From Ampullaceana balthica (taxonomy: Eukaryota; Mollusca; Gastropoda; Lymnaeidae): a stretch of DNA of 64,000 nt. Both the position numbers and the translations under genes were made by a program. Shown one piece after another: positions 1 to 10,935 of this stretch. The stretch spans positions 278,501-342,500 of the forward strand of contig CALYLW010000330.1 in the NCBI GenBank assembly GCA_944989445.1, in the 5' to 3' direction. Under the pieces are notes generated by a model. The model did no database searches, was not told where the DNA came from, and worked only from the letters and a program-made list of their open reading frames with translations. Each line of letters starts with the position of its first letter. The stretch's first letter is position 1.

Positions 1-1694
1 TCTAAACATACAATTTGTGTGCGTTGCTTTTTTTTTACTCGGGTCAGGGAAATAAAACACAAAGATTGTAGGCTGTCTGCTTATAGCTTCAAAAATATGG
101 ATCTGTAATCCGATAATCTCCCCCGTGCCTTTGTGCGAAGTTTGCGCCAGAGTCGGCGCTTAATTACACAGAAGCTCCCCTGGATGACACGCCAATGAAA
201 CCGCCAATTTTCTGGTCGCCAAGACGGCCTTTTAAAGGTCAAATGTGTCGTCTGCTAGGGCTCGATAATTGGTAACCCTAGAAATATTGACCTGGCCGTT
301 GTGAATTTCTTTCAAAAGTCGTCCCATTTATAACGGTCAATTTTTAACGGACTCCTTTAGTAAAGTTTTTTTTTATATCTTCATCGCGCGTTACTTTTTG
401 TGGAATGTGTGTGTGGGTGTGGTACTGTAAGGTGACAGGAGGTGGGGGGGAGGAGTGGGGCTACTAATAGCTGAAAACATATACAGGTGAAGATACTTAG
501 ATAGCGTGAAATTATAATAATATTATATTTTACATACATCTTAAAGTTTCTATACGCGTATTTATTCTCATCAACTTGCAGAGGCGGATGTCAGAGATTT
601 TCCTTGGAGGGTCGAATAAGATGAAGATATGCTTTTAAAACTATTTGACGCAGAAGAGGATATACATTGTGTATTTATTGGTTCAATATTGAATCTGATA
701 TAAAACTGTGGATTAAATTATTGAAGGCAGACGCTGAAATGATCTGTGGATTCATTTTATGGATACAGAAGTGTATGTAAAATGTTGATTGAATTTTACA
801 GCTGGTTACACGACTCGGTAAGAATTGTTGATTCAATAATTTAATTAAGAAATTAGTTCAGTTATTGATTAATTTATTGGATACGGTCTTTGATAAAGCT
901 TTTGAATTTAAAGAAAATGAATAAAAGGCATTTAGCTCTCTAATTGTTAGCCTATATTATACAGTGGTCCCATACTTTCCAGCTCGGTTTTCGTAACCAC
1001 ATCTCGTTAACGTCACGACACCAGCTCGCGAGACTACGATGAACGTGAAAATGCCTGGTAGAAGAGTGTGTGTGTAGCGCACGAAGTTTATGCCCCAATC
1101 AAACCAAGTCCCGATCAAGCAATTTAAAATAATGTAGGAGTACGGAAAGTCAATTCTTAAAACGTGATTATGTTGACATGACGTCATCACCGATTTCCAC
1201 CCACCCACCACCCTCACCATCTCCCACGCCCTTAATCCGCCACCGCTGGAGTCCTCGACTGACACAATTGTGGAGTGTTTCTTCTAACTTTCATCAAAAG
1301 CTCTTCATGTCATCTTAGAATTTGAGCCTAAGCGCCCCCACACCACCCCCCGTCTTACTAGTGCCCCCACCACAACAACATTCCATCCCCCCCCCCGCCG
1401 CCACCCATCATGAGTATCTATTCAAGATTGTTCTTGTCAATGGTTATTTCAGACCGCCGTCCCGCTGAGGGATACACTAAGTAAAGGGAGGTTACTGTTA
1501 TTCGCTTAACAATCGGTTTGGAATCATCTCCCTTACCTTTATTGTGCTGTTATTTTCAGATTTACAACCATCATTGTTGTTTTTTTGTGTCCTCCCCCAC
1601 CCCGGTCAACGGTATCAAGTGTGACACTTGAGTTGGAGGAACAAGCCTACTATTGTCTGTCTGACTTTACACTTTACTACGAGACAGTTGCGTA
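1..1694. other. Unannotated AT-rich DNA
   Basis: No gene recognised. The region is AT-rich with short homopolymer tracts, including a C-rich stretch near 1387-1402. An open frame on the minus strand (957-1265, 102 codons) matches no protein family I know and has no repeat or codon pattern supporting it. Confidence 0.6.
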
Positions 1695-1719
1695 GCCAGT
1701 GGCAGGGGACAAATACCCC

Positions 1720-2440
1720 GGGCGGCACTTTTTTAGGGGCGGCAAATTCCTAGTTGCTCATTAACTTCTATGAAAGACAATTTTGAAAGAGAGTGGAAAT
1801 TTTTATCAAAATAAAATAGAAACCAAATACGAAATTAATGAAAGAAATAACGGTACTATCCTAAAATATGTGAACGATTATTCTGCCAAAAATTCAAACT
1901 CAATATTTGATATAAATTACTCTGTTACTTATGCTAATGAACAGAACAACAAAGACGCTTAAGTAGCACGACAACGCGATACTGATCTGCTGTTAACTTA
2001 ATTGATTCTTCAAATTTGACATCTGCCCCTGTTGCAGAAGCGAAAATTGCTGTACCCTATCAATTTTAAACATTAGCCAATCAAATGCTAAGGGTGGCAC
2101 TTTTTTTAGGGCGGCAAATTCCTCATTTTTAATTAGTTTATAAATATGATAGCATTAAATTAAGTTTAATAAAAGAAAATTTCAGGTAAAAGTTAATAAA
2201 GAAATGAAATATCTGTTATTTAAAATACGTGAGCATTTCTAATGCTAAAACTTTAAAAGCCATAATGAATCTAACTAAATTTTTCTGATACTAAAGCTAC
2301 TGAAATGAATAAACAAGGGGCTGAAGTAGTATACAAAAATGACACCGATATGCTGGCACCTATAACTGATTCCAGTTTTGTCAGCCACTTTTCTTGTAGA
2401 AGCTAAAATTGCTATATCCATTAAACTCCAACAGCTACTA
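1720..2440. repeat. Two diverged tandem copies of a ~370-bp unit
   Basis: The string GGCACTTTTTTAGGGGCGGC at about 1723 recurs in near-identical form at about 2095, followed in both places by AAATTCCT and then an AT-rich body that stays roughly alignable. Both end with a similar stretch reading GCAGAAGC or GTAGAAGC followed by AAAATTGCT. The unit resembles nothing I can name. The G-rich head is similar in style to the ends of the hAT element just downstream, so an old hAT-derived duplication is possible. Confidence 0.55.
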
Positions 2441-2826
2441 AAGTTTTAACCACATATATGGACTAAATAGATATAAGTAGATTACTAAAAGTTCAGCAAG
2501 ATTGAAAGAGTGTCCAACATATTAACTTCTCCAAAATAGACACGGATCTTACACCAAAATAGAGATGAGACGTGTAACGTGAGAATGATTTTAACGTAAA
2601 TAAATTACTAGGACAAAATTGTTAGCGTACTTATAAGGCGTTTTCTCCTAAAGCATCATCATTTTAATTTTAATGTCTTTTGTTTTGTTGCATTATCATA
2701 TATATATTTACGCTCAATTATCACTGACTGACTCACTCACTGTGGCCTAACGCTAAATCATAATCATTTTGGTTTCCAGATTAATATTAACCAAACAACG
2801 CACGAACCTATGACTTCAGCATTTGT
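2441..2826. other. Unannotated AT-rich spacer
   Basis: Nothing recognised between the tandem repeat and the hAT element. It ends in the 8-bp target sequence GTTGTAAG (2827-2834). Confidence 0.6.
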
Positions 2827-3045
2827 GTTGTAAGCAGTGGCGGATTTAGCTATAGGGCAGGGGGGGGCGGCTTGCCCCCCCCCGCGCCCCTGTTGGGTCT
2901 AAATTGGCGCCCCCTAAAGACGCCCTCGATGAACACTAAAAAGGTGTCACTAGAGCAGAAAAAAAGATTGCTAAACACGAAACTTCTAATCAACACCAAA
3001 CTGCTTGCTAAATATCGTATTTCAAATGATGAAACTGTAATATCT

Positions 3046-3240
3046 GGTTTAAATAAATCACTCGCATCTGAATTATCGGCGACAATTGATAATGAATTTA
3101 AATCTGCACAATTCTTTTCTTTAATTATTGATTCAACCATTGATATATCTAGAATTGATCAGATGTCAGTTTCTTTAAGTTAGTTTTTTTAAAAATCAGG
3201 ACATTTTGTGGAAAGATTTATAGGCTTTTATACTTTGGTA
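3046..3240 (+). repeat. First copy of a duplicated transposase segment
   Basis: About 190 bp from AAATAAATCACTCG to TACTTTGGTAAAG is repeated at about 3487-3680 with scattered differences, including TTTAAGTTAG here against TTTACGTTCA there. The SINE lies between the two copies. In this copy the reading frame stops at 3181-3183; in the second copy it stays open further. A 190-bp duplication is much longer than a SINE target duplication, so it arose by another route such as unequal exchange or gene conversion between hAT copies. Confidence 0.8.
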
Positions 3241-3467
3241 AAGAGCGGCTGGATAGCGAAGTCAATGCGCGCTCGCCTCACAAGCTGAAGGGCGTGGGAT
3301 CTAGCCCACGTTAAAGCCACAATAAAAATGGAAATTACTAACGCTAAGAAAGTCCTCCGCTGACCTGGAAGGGAGAGGGGGCGCCCACCAAGGTCTACCA
3401 AGCCCCGCCCCTAGTAAGTTCTAATGGAAACATTAGGACCACCTACGAACACCGGTTATGGGACTTA
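3241..3467 (+). mobile_element. tRNA-derived SINE (family 1)
   Basis: Begins GCGGCTGGATAGCGAAGTCA and has an A-box-like TAGCGAAGTCAA and a B-box-like GGGATCTAGCCC about 40 bp downstream, as in RNA polymerase III tRNA-derived SINEs. The body continues through CTAACGCTAAGAAAGTCC to CGGTTATGGGACTT. A second copy with the same head and tail lies at 20268-20455. It sits between two copies of a duplicated hAT segment. Non-coding and dependent on a LINE partner that is not in the window. Confidence 0.75.
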
Positions 3468-3486
3468 AGTCATGATGTGCAAAATG

Positions 3487-3682
3487 ATTTAATTGAATCA
3501 CTCGAATCTGAATTATCGGTGACAATTGATAATGAAGTTAAGTCTGCACAATTCTTTTCTTTAATTATTGATTCAACCATTGATATATCTAGAATTGATC
3601 AGATGTCAGTTTCTTTACGTTCAGTTTTAAAATCAGTACAGGGTGTGGAAAGATTTATAGGCGTTTATACTTTTGGTAAAAA
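3487..3682 (+). repeat. Second copy of the duplicated transposase segment
   Basis: Direct repeat of 3046-3240 located on the other side of the SINE. This copy is the one that leads into the rest of the transposase (GGTAAAAAGCAATGC and on into the CQGQAY block), so it is probably the original and the upstream copy the duplicate. Confidence 0.75.
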
Positions 3683-4074
3683 GCAATGCTGCAGCATTTG
3701 CTGAGAAGATTTTAGTGGAACTACAAAAGCGAAACATTGATTTCACACTCTGTCAAGGACAGGCATACTCTGGAATTAAGAGTGGCCTTCAAACTCAAAT
3801 AAAGGAACTTTCACCCAATTGTTGTGCCCATGTTTTGAATTTGGTTACTATACACTGATGGACAGTTGTTTTTCGGCATAGCTTTAAGGTTGTATGCATT
3901 CCTTACGTCTAGTTTACCACGTCTACATACTCTTAAAGAACACCAGAAATCTCAATATAAATCAACAGTATATACTCTGAAACGACTTTCTGATACAAGA
4001 TGTGCAAGCCGTAAGCATGCAGTTCATGCAGTTGTTGGATCATTCTCTGCTATTTTAGCCACACTTGATTCAGG

Positions 4075-4362
4075 GGTATCCATGATAGTGAAGTACGTTT
4101 CAGATTTAAAGCGTGTAGTTCGATCATCAGCCATTTTATCTCTGCTAAGTTCGCCTGCCATACTTTTCTTTTTTGCAATTCGCTTTTCTTTAAATTCTGT
4201 TTTAACATCTAGTTTCGAACAATTTTCGTTAATAAATGATTTGACATCTACATTCAGAATTTCCGAAGCTTCATCGCTTCTCATTTCAACAAACTTATTT
4301 CTTCCAACATCTTGCAAAGGCGTTGCAATTAGTTTGATAACACGAAGATAAATTCTGTACAA
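4075..4362 (-). other. Inverted internal segment of the hAT transposase
   Basis: Up to about 4070 the + strand reads transposase-like. From about 4362 back to 4085 the sensible reading is on the minus strand, with KKKSMAGELSR followed by FKSETYFTIMDT, matching the R+K+MPGE...RF..E.Y..I.D block of DUF4371 transposases. The + strand translation of the same bases is hydrophobic nonsense. Downstream of about 4430 the sense strand is + again. The simplest reading is a roughly 280-bp inversion inside the element. Confidence 0.65.
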
Positions 4363-4537
4363 ATAGCATCAGAAAAACAAAATAATATTTTTTTACTAAA
4401 ACAGATAGTCCCATAGCTTCTGCTCTGACACTTACTTTATCTTCTGTTGATTCACTTGTAACACAAATAGATTATCGATTTAATGACTTTTGGAGCACAG
4501 TTACTTATGCCTATTGTATTGATCCACCACGCCACAA

Positions 4538-4972
4538 ATGTCGGAAAAATATAAAGATTCTTTTCAAAGTTTATGCAAAATTTACAAACACGACATTAAC
4601 CTTGAAGCAGCAATCGTAGAATATGATACCTTCAAAGATTTGTATGCAACTATACGCTTACAAATATATAGTGAACTACAACTTAAAAAGGTTCAGCCAT
4701 TCTTGACTGAAACACAAATGGCATCAGGTCTCCCTAATTTGTCAATACTCTATAAAATTAACTTGACTCTTCCTGTTAGCAGTGTTACTGCTGAAAGAAG
4801 TTTCAGAAGATTGAAACTCATCAACAATTGTTTGCGTTTAACAATGACAAACGAACGTCTGTCTGGATTGGCATTAATTTCAATTGAACGTGATCTAGCT
4901 GAGAACGTTGACTTTGAGTCAACGATAAATCGTTTTGCTTCAATGAAATCACGTAGAAAGCAATGTATATAG
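4538..4972 (+). pseudogene. hAT C-terminal dimerisation region
   Basis: An open frame of 144 codons with the signature VSSVTAERSFRRLKLI at about 4766-4813. This corresponds to the conserved hAT dimerisation motif (P.S...ER.FS.L+.I+...R..M...RL..L..L). The following stretch, LRLTMTNERLSGLALI, is also typical. It is the best preserved part of the transposase and ends in a stop just before the SINE-tail fragment. The ATG at 4538 is internal to the original protein and is not a real start. Confidence 0.85.
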
Positions 4973-4976
4973 TGCT

Positions 4977-5055
4977 CAGGGCTCTATCTTATCTTATCTT
5001 ATCTTATCTGTTACAGTCGCTCCTTCTATACAAAAGACTATTGCGTCCTATGCTT
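4977..5055 (-). mobile_element. SINE 3'-tail fragment (family 2)
   Basis: Contains CTATCTTATCTTATCTTATC followed by GTCGCTCCTTCTATAC and a match to AGA(A/C)TA(G/T)TTGCGT. The same order occurs at 12853-12907 at the tail of the complete minus-strand SINE. Read on the minus strand it ends in ATAAG repeats. Only the tail is present here, so it is a 5'-truncated insertion or a shared LINE-type tail. Confidence 0.65.
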
Positions 5056-6084
5056 ATCCATGGTTTGTGTTTAGTCCTGCATTCTAATTAGAGTTTTAAA
5101 TGTCTATTTAAGGAACTTAAAATCATTGTTTGTGTAAAGTTCATTGATTTTCCCAAAGTTTGATGCTCAAACTTCCAGTGATAATTATTGAAAATTAATA
5201 TTAAAATTCTGAAGTACATGTAAATTGTTTAGTTTATTTATAAGTATAATATTATTAGCACTCTTTGTGTGTGTTACTAATCCTGACCAATCCGCTCCAC
5301 CAAAGTCTCTGTGTTTTTCGTTATTTGTAGCATCATATTACCTGGTCTAAACCTGAAAGGTTTTACCAGCTAAAATTCTAATTTCATTCTTTCAGATAGA
5401 AAACTATTACAAGAACTAAAAACAGTAGCTCTTAAAATTGTATTAGTAAAAATAAGTTATTCTCTTTTGAACTAAGTTCATAATTTACTGTCATCTTTTT
5501 ATCCTACATATGTTATATGTATATAATATGTATTTGATAAAGGATTTCTTTAATTATTTAGGCCTTTTATTAATTATTTTTAAAAGAATTTAAATACAGC
5601 ATATTTTTTTTGCATTTGTGACCCGTTACACTCCTCAATATAAAGCAATTGTTTGTATATTTGTCACAAATAACAGCTCCCAAATTAACTATCATTTTCA
5701 TAAATTCAATTAATTAACCAACTCTGAAAATGTATGTAACATAAACAACACACCTTAGATGTCATATTTGAGACTGCCGCATCTTAAGATGAAAACTTAT
5801 TACAGTAAATCACACATTTAAAGTGAGCAGAAATGTTTTTTTAAAACATAAAATATAACAATAAGAGTAAATCTCATATCAAATTTCTAATCTTCATTGC
5901 AGAACCAGCAATTTAGGCAAATGAATTTTATTTCAGCACCTAGAAATATTTGCACTAAGTGAATGAATAAAAAAAATTGCGGCGCCCCCTGAAATTCTCC
6001 TGGCCCCCCCCCCACGAAGACAAACCTAAATCCGCCACTGGTTGTAAGCAGTGCTGACTGATTCAAAGAGTTATTTTTTTGGTG

Positions 6085-6770
6085 CAGTAATTTGGTGCAC
6101 TGCTTTCTAAAATTACTTTAAAAATCGTGTGGTGATTAGCACTAGCACTGTAAAAAAATATTATAAAATACTTTGTGTACATTTCAGTAATATTTAGTAT
6201 TTATCATACAAGGATAAGTTACTTGGGCTTTTGAAAACAAACAAAAAATATTATAAAATACTTTGTGTACATTTAAGGAAGTTTAATATTACGTATTTAT
6301 CATACAAGGACAAGTTAGTTGGGTTTTTGAAAAAGGTGGGCGCCGTAGGCGCTCTTATAAAAAGGAGGCGCCAGGGCGCCGCAGCACAAACTAGTAAACA
6401 ATATTATAATAGCCCAAGTCACAGGTTGGTTGGAGTATGTATTCGTAACACTATGGTGTCATTTTTTAAGCTTGTATTTAAATATATATACACGGCTCGC
6501 AAAATATGGAAGTGTGCAAAATATTATAAATTGAAAGATTGACGCCGTAAAAAAAATATGACTTCATTGTTTTAGCTTATAGTTTAATTTTGGAAAAGAG
6601 AGCGATGTAAAAAGAGGATTTGAGGATTTATAATTATAAAATGCGTTGTGTACATTTCAGGAAGTTTAATATTTCGTATTTATCAAACAAGGATAAGTTA
6701 CTTATATATAGGCTTTTGATCAACAACAACAAAAAAAGTGGGCGCCGTAGGTGCCCTACAACCCCTAGTC
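6085..6770 (+). repeat. Dispersed repeat family C, several partial copies
   Basis: The string TATAAAATACTTTGTGTACA starts blocks at about 6160, 6249 and (with changes) 6637. Each block runs through TTTAATATT, CGTATTTATCA and ACAAGGA(T/C)AAGTTA to TTGGG(C/T)TTTTGA. Two blocks are followed by the near-palindrome GGGCGCCGTAGGCGC. Reverse-complement copies lie at about 41461-41700 and 41790-42130. No coding content is visible; the type of element is unknown. Confidence 0.65.
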
Positions 6771-6784
6771 TAAAATAATGAACA

Positions 6785-7744
6785 AAGTTGCTTGTCTAAT
6801 GGAATAATAGTTGACAAAAAATACATTCAAATGTAGTAATGTAGCCACTCGTGAACAAATGCTCAACGTTGTCAAAGTATTTGTAAATGGAAGGAATCAG
6901 AACTGGGATAAAACAGAATAGACTATTAAACAATAGATCAACAATAAGTTGTTGTAAAAGAAAATAAAAGAAAGGGGCAAAAAGTTCGTGTTAAAATGTT
7001 TGACATTATTAAATCCTAGCAAGATAGAATTTGGTTTTTCGTGGTCATAGAGAGGAATATACTAGTACCAATATAGACATTAGTCTGGAACGTATGCATC
7101 TGCTAACACAGTGCTTCGAGAGTAAAATTTGCAAAATTATTATTTAAGGTAAAAAAAAATTGTTCCCTCGAATTCAAAATGAGACCATTGCAGTTTTAGG
7201 AGATGCGGTTTGCAAAAAATAAAATTTTCAGGCACATGAAACCAAATATTATTCCATTGTATGCGTTAGCTCTCAATATTTCACATCAGGATCAAACAAA
7301 TCCAGTTGTGTGATATGTAAGGATTGAAAATCAGAAAGAAGACAGAATCTTTCATGCGTTTTGTTCAAACAAAACACAATTAATCTTCTTACGAAATGTC
7401 GGAAATGATTTTAAATCAGTATAAGGGTGGTGGTCTGAAAATTATGGACTGCAGAGGCCCAACTTGTGTTATTACTGATTTACTGCTGGCAAGTATGCAG
7501 GAGTTCAAGAGACTTTATGTCAAATCACGCTCAAACAGTTGATTAAATCCTTTTTTGTTTACATGCCGTACCACCTGAAAACAAACTTTCTAACATTTAT
7601 AGTGCACTAGAACGTTGTTACGCACTTGTTTTCTCATATTCATGCACTTTGGAAAGATCTACATGCTGCTACAGGTAAGGCATTAAACTGATTTCAGGAT
7701 ACAAAATAGTGAATATACCATCGAGCCGTTTTGACGCTTAAACG

Positions 7745-7745
<1 letters not shown>
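6785..7745. other. Unannotated spacer
   Basis: AT-rich DNA with no recognisable gene, terminal repeat or tandem array. Confidence 0.5.

Positions 7746-7830
<85 letters not shown>
7746..7830. repeat. (TA)n microsatellite
   Basis: About 85 bp of uninterrupted TA dinucleotides ending exactly where the Helitron 3' end (CTAG on the minus strand) begins. A shorter TA run (8649-8684) lies on the far side of the Helitron, so the element inserted into the microsatellite. Confidence 0.95.
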
Positions 7831-7831
<1 letters not shown>

Positions 7832-8648
7832 TAGGGGCAAGTACCCGGCTTTTCCCGGGTTTAACAACAACAGCAACAAAAACAACAACAAAACAACAAA
7901 AACAGAACAACAACAAAAACAACAAAATCAACAACAAAACAAGAACAAAAACAACAAAATCAACAACAAAACAACAAAAACAAAACAACAACAAAACAAC
8001 AACTACAACAAAACAACAACTACCACAACAACAACAACAAAGCAACAACAACAAAACAACAACTACAACAACAGCAACAACAACCAAGCAACAACAACAT
8101 GAAGGACATTGTCGTCGCAGGGCAAGGAATGTGGACAACAACAACAACAACAGCAAAAACAACACAAAAACAACAACAGCAACAGCAACAAAAACTGCAA
8201 CAACAACAAAAACAACAACTGCAACAACAACAAAAACAAAACAACAACAAAAACAACAACTACAACAACAACAGCAACAACAACAAAACATCAACTACAA
8301 CAACAAAAGCAATAACAACAAAGCAGCAACAACAAAAAAATTATTTTATGGCGATAATCGCCTTCTTGTTAATCTCGACACCAAAATGTTTATTATTTTG
8401 CATCATTATTTTACGTCTTAATTTTCAATAATTTTTATTTTATATAGCTCATATAAGGAAAAATTACATTTTGGGCCCCCGGCCCCCAGTATCTTATATA
8501 TATGGAACGAAACCTGTTTAATAACCTTTCCGGTATAATTTTGTTTACGTGTACCAAATTTCACGTTATTTGGTTGTCTGGATCTTGAGTTATTAGGGAA
8601 CAGACAGACAACCAGACAGACAACAAATGCGTCTTATATATATAGAGA
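7831..8648 (-). mobile_element. Non-autonomous Helitron, 818 bp
   Basis: Read on the minus strand it starts TCTCTATATATATAAGACGC (8648 downwards) and ends with the hairpin ACCCGG-GAAAAG-CCGGGT, eight bases, and CTAG (7834-7831). It is followed by T. TC start, subterminal hairpin, CTAG end and A|T insertion are the Helitron hallmarks. The 5' region has the conserved AAATTTGGTACACGT block, and the interior is a long CAA/TTG-rich tract (7864-8336) broken by a unique core, GGACATTGTCGTCGCAGGGC. There is no Rep/helicase gene. Two relatives of matching size lie at 14891-16533. Confidence 0.88.
7864..8336 (-). repeat. CAA-rich simple-sequence tract inside the Helitron
   Basis: Imperfect AAC/CAA/CAG repeats. 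They produce long open frames in several frames (Asn/Gln/Thr on +, Val/Leu/Cys/Phe on -). These are repeat artefacts, not genes. Confidence 0.9.
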
Positions 8649-8685
8649 TATATATATAGATATATATATATATATATATATAAAC

Positions 8686-10710
8686 TGACAGAGGCAGACG
8701 AAAATTGAAACACACGAACAGACAAGGGAACTTGCTAGTCACAATGCAATTTTCTTTCCTGGACATTTGGAAAAATGTACTATATGACGAAATTATTTAC
8801 AAACGTATTGAGCAAAAATGCTTTGCAAAAGCTATTCACAGAGAAACTAATGGAATACTTAAAGGATGCTTTGACTTTCACTAAAACTTTATGTGGAGAC
8901 CTAAAGATTTTAATTGTACATTCTAGCTAGTCAAAGAACGACAGGAGAAAAATGGGGCAATCAAAGCGAATATATTGTCATGTTATGTATAGATAAACTG
9001 TTGAGAAGAAAGTTGTATTCTTTATAAGATGAGGTTACTGTAGAAATTCACGTGAGGTTTGGCAGTTAAGATTTTCGTACACCATTTACGTAATCTAATA
9101 GTAATAGCTATTTTGTATTTTGAGTATGGCATAGCTGACAACATTGATGCATTAAGACTGTTCCATGAAGAAAAGAAGAAACCTTCTAATGAAAGCTTTC
9201 ACATTTATTATTTTCTATAAAAAAAACGTGTCTTTTCTTTAGAGCATATATTATTATGTATTTTCCGCAAACCTGGGTTCTGCCCGGGTGGCACATACCA
9301 ACGCTACGCCGCTGCTGCGAGATATTACGACACAACAACGAATGGTCATACATAGTGGTCGCAGGGGTGATAAACTTTTTCATCTCTACTGAACGATAGA
9401 AGACTGACCTTGAGGCAAAATTGCTTTCTTGTTAGTATATTTCTTTTTTTTTCCTTTTTTTTTAAAATGGGAGATAAGAAAAGGAGTTGAGACGCAAGCG
9501 TTATTTCAGATTTAAAATTTTTAAATCATTGTTTGACATTTTGTTAAGGTTTAACCAAAGTGAGACAGTTGCTCACATTTAAAGTTAAATACTTAAAGTC
9601 TATTAGAGTTTATATTTGGGGAAATCCGTTTATCACTTAGCCACTGAAGCGTATAAAACAAAAAAAAACCTAATGTTTGGAACCGCAAAGAAACTGAAGA
9701 CTTTCACGAGTAACTTGCAGAGATCACACAGTCTTATCCTGAGATATGCTCCAGCAGCCAGACATTTGTGTGTGTTGAGTGAGTCAGACAGAACATCCGG
9801 CTGTCACACCAACACGTTAGCCACCGCATCCTGTAGTTGCTGCATGTGGTTGAGCCACACAGTGGGAAAATCAGTCAACCGTTCGCTGCTGTCGTGGATT
9901 CCTGACATCGTTGTTGCTGAGGTAGATCAATGGGCGTGCTGCTAGGCTTTTATGTAGGTTCTCAAGTTTTGTCACATTTGGGATCTTTAAATGTTGAGTT
10001 ATTTGGTACAGCTTCATGGCTATAATAATAAAAAAAAATTTAAAAAAAAACAAAAAAACATGACATAAGTATGACTAGGGATGAATACAATTTTTCTCTG
10101 TTCCACATTACATTTTGAACATAGAGGAGAAGACGCACTTTCATCCCCACCTTATTCTCAGCAGCTCTATGACTTGTGATATTTAGACATTGCGAGAAGT
10201 GACTTCTCATAGCTATAGCTTTTGTCCGTGTGTAGAGCTCTTCATACAAACATCTGAGGGAGTAAAAAAAAAGATCAGGATCAATGTTCTCATCTTGTCA
10301 CGTGGTTCACACTGTCAGTGTGTATTGTTAGCAGAAGTACATAGTCATTCAGCCGCGAAAAAAGAGTTTAGCACCAAGTCAACTTTTAGACTCAATGACA
10401 AGTTAACAATGTATCAAAACGGTATTTTTTAACCTTTATAATGTGATATTCAGATATACATATTTAGTTCTTAGTTTATTGTTTTGACGGAAATTTTGTT
10501 CCTTCTATTTACGCAGTGTATCTCACACTTGTAGTTTAGTCAAATTGTTCTGTTGTGTGTTGGTATTACTATGGGACTGTTGTCAACGTTGTGAGCTGAT
10601 TTTCGTTTATATATCCATATAAAGAACTATGAACTACAAATTCAAAAAAAGTTCATCTATCTATACATTATATACATGCATATATATTTCCCCTAAAAGG
10701 GCATGTGTAT
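8686..10710. other. Unannotated DNA
   Basis: No recognisable gene or terminal repeats over about 2 kb. Short open frames (for example 9616-9945 + and 10040-10249 -) match no family that I can recognise. Confidence 0.5.
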
Positions 10711-10714
10711 ATAA

Positions 10715-10775
10715 GCATGACGAATGAACTCGCTGGTGTCGACCGATCACTGTTGGCAATAGTAGTGGGGTGACA
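10715..10775 (+). repeat. Dispersed short repeat (CGCTGGTGTCGACCGATC type)
   Basis: The stretch AACTCGCTGGTGTCGACCGA followed by TCACTGTTGGCAATAGTAG recurs in related form at 11727-11790 and 13186-13235. Its type is not recognised. Confidence 0.5.
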
Positions 10776-10840
10776 ATAAAAAAAAAGGGGGGGGGGATTT
10801 TCTTCCGCTACCTTGCGTTGTTCCTTCGCAGAATAACATG

Positions 10841-10912
10841 TGATTCGTAGTGTAGTGGTAATCACGTCCGCCTTGCACGGGGAAATTCCTAGATTCAAGC
10901 CACAGCGGGAAC
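10841..10912 (+). pseudogene. tRNA-like sequence (Val-like pseudogene or SINE head)
   Basis: CGTAGTGTAGTGGTAATCAC matches the D-arm region (A box) of eukaryotic tRNA-Val almost exactly. It is followed by an anticodon-like loop CTTGCAC and a B-box-like AGATTCAAGCC. The loop would give anticodon TGC, which does not fit tRNA-Val. The acceptor ends (GTGATTC and GCGGGAAC) do not pair. It is therefore a decayed tRNA copy or the head of a SINE, not a working tRNA. Confidence 0.55.
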
Positions 10913-10935
10913 ATTTATTTTAATTTTTAAAAATA

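Larger units (their letters stand above)
2925..4972 (+). pseudogene. hAT transposase pseudogene (DUF4371/ZMYM-type)
   Basis: The coding remnant is spread over several frames. In order: an N-terminal piece with SAQFFSLIIDSTIDIS at about 3097-3145, the catalytic-domain start typical of DUF4371 hAT transposases; a repeat of the same piece at 3480-3640; the conserved stretch containing CQGQAY and CCAHVLNL (3745-3843), matching the GQ.YDGA...AH.LNL block of the RNase H-like domain; LKRLSDTRCASRKHAV (about 3979-4026); an inverted segment (about 4085-4362); and the C-terminal dimerisation region (4538-4972). Family members are usually 600-900 residues in one frame. Here stops, frameshifts, a SINE and an inversion break it. 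It would be a nuclear cut-and-paste enzyme if intact. The assignment rests on motif recognition only. Confidence 0.8.
2835..6040 (+). mobile_element. hAT DNA transposon, degenerate, 3.2 kb
   Basis: Ends are defined by the 15-bp inverted termini CAGTGGCGGATTTAG (2835-2849) and CTAAATCCGCCACTG (6026-6040). Both are followed inward by G- or C-homopolymer-rich stretches. The element is flanked by a perfect 8-bp target duplication, GTTGTAAG at 2827-2834 and 6041-6048, the length characteristic of hAT elements. Inside lies a broken transposase read mostly on the + strand, a SINE insertion with a flanking duplication, and a segment whose coding sense is on the opposite strand. The 3' third (about 5053-5977) is AT-rich and non-coding. 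The copy cannot make an intact transposase. Confidence 0.9.

Noticed and set aside
7746..8294. Cys/Val/Phe-rich or Asn/Gln/Thr-rich frames, also at 15104-15715 and 15887-16637
   Set aside because: These come from the CAA/TTG simple-sequence interior of non-autonomous Helitrons.
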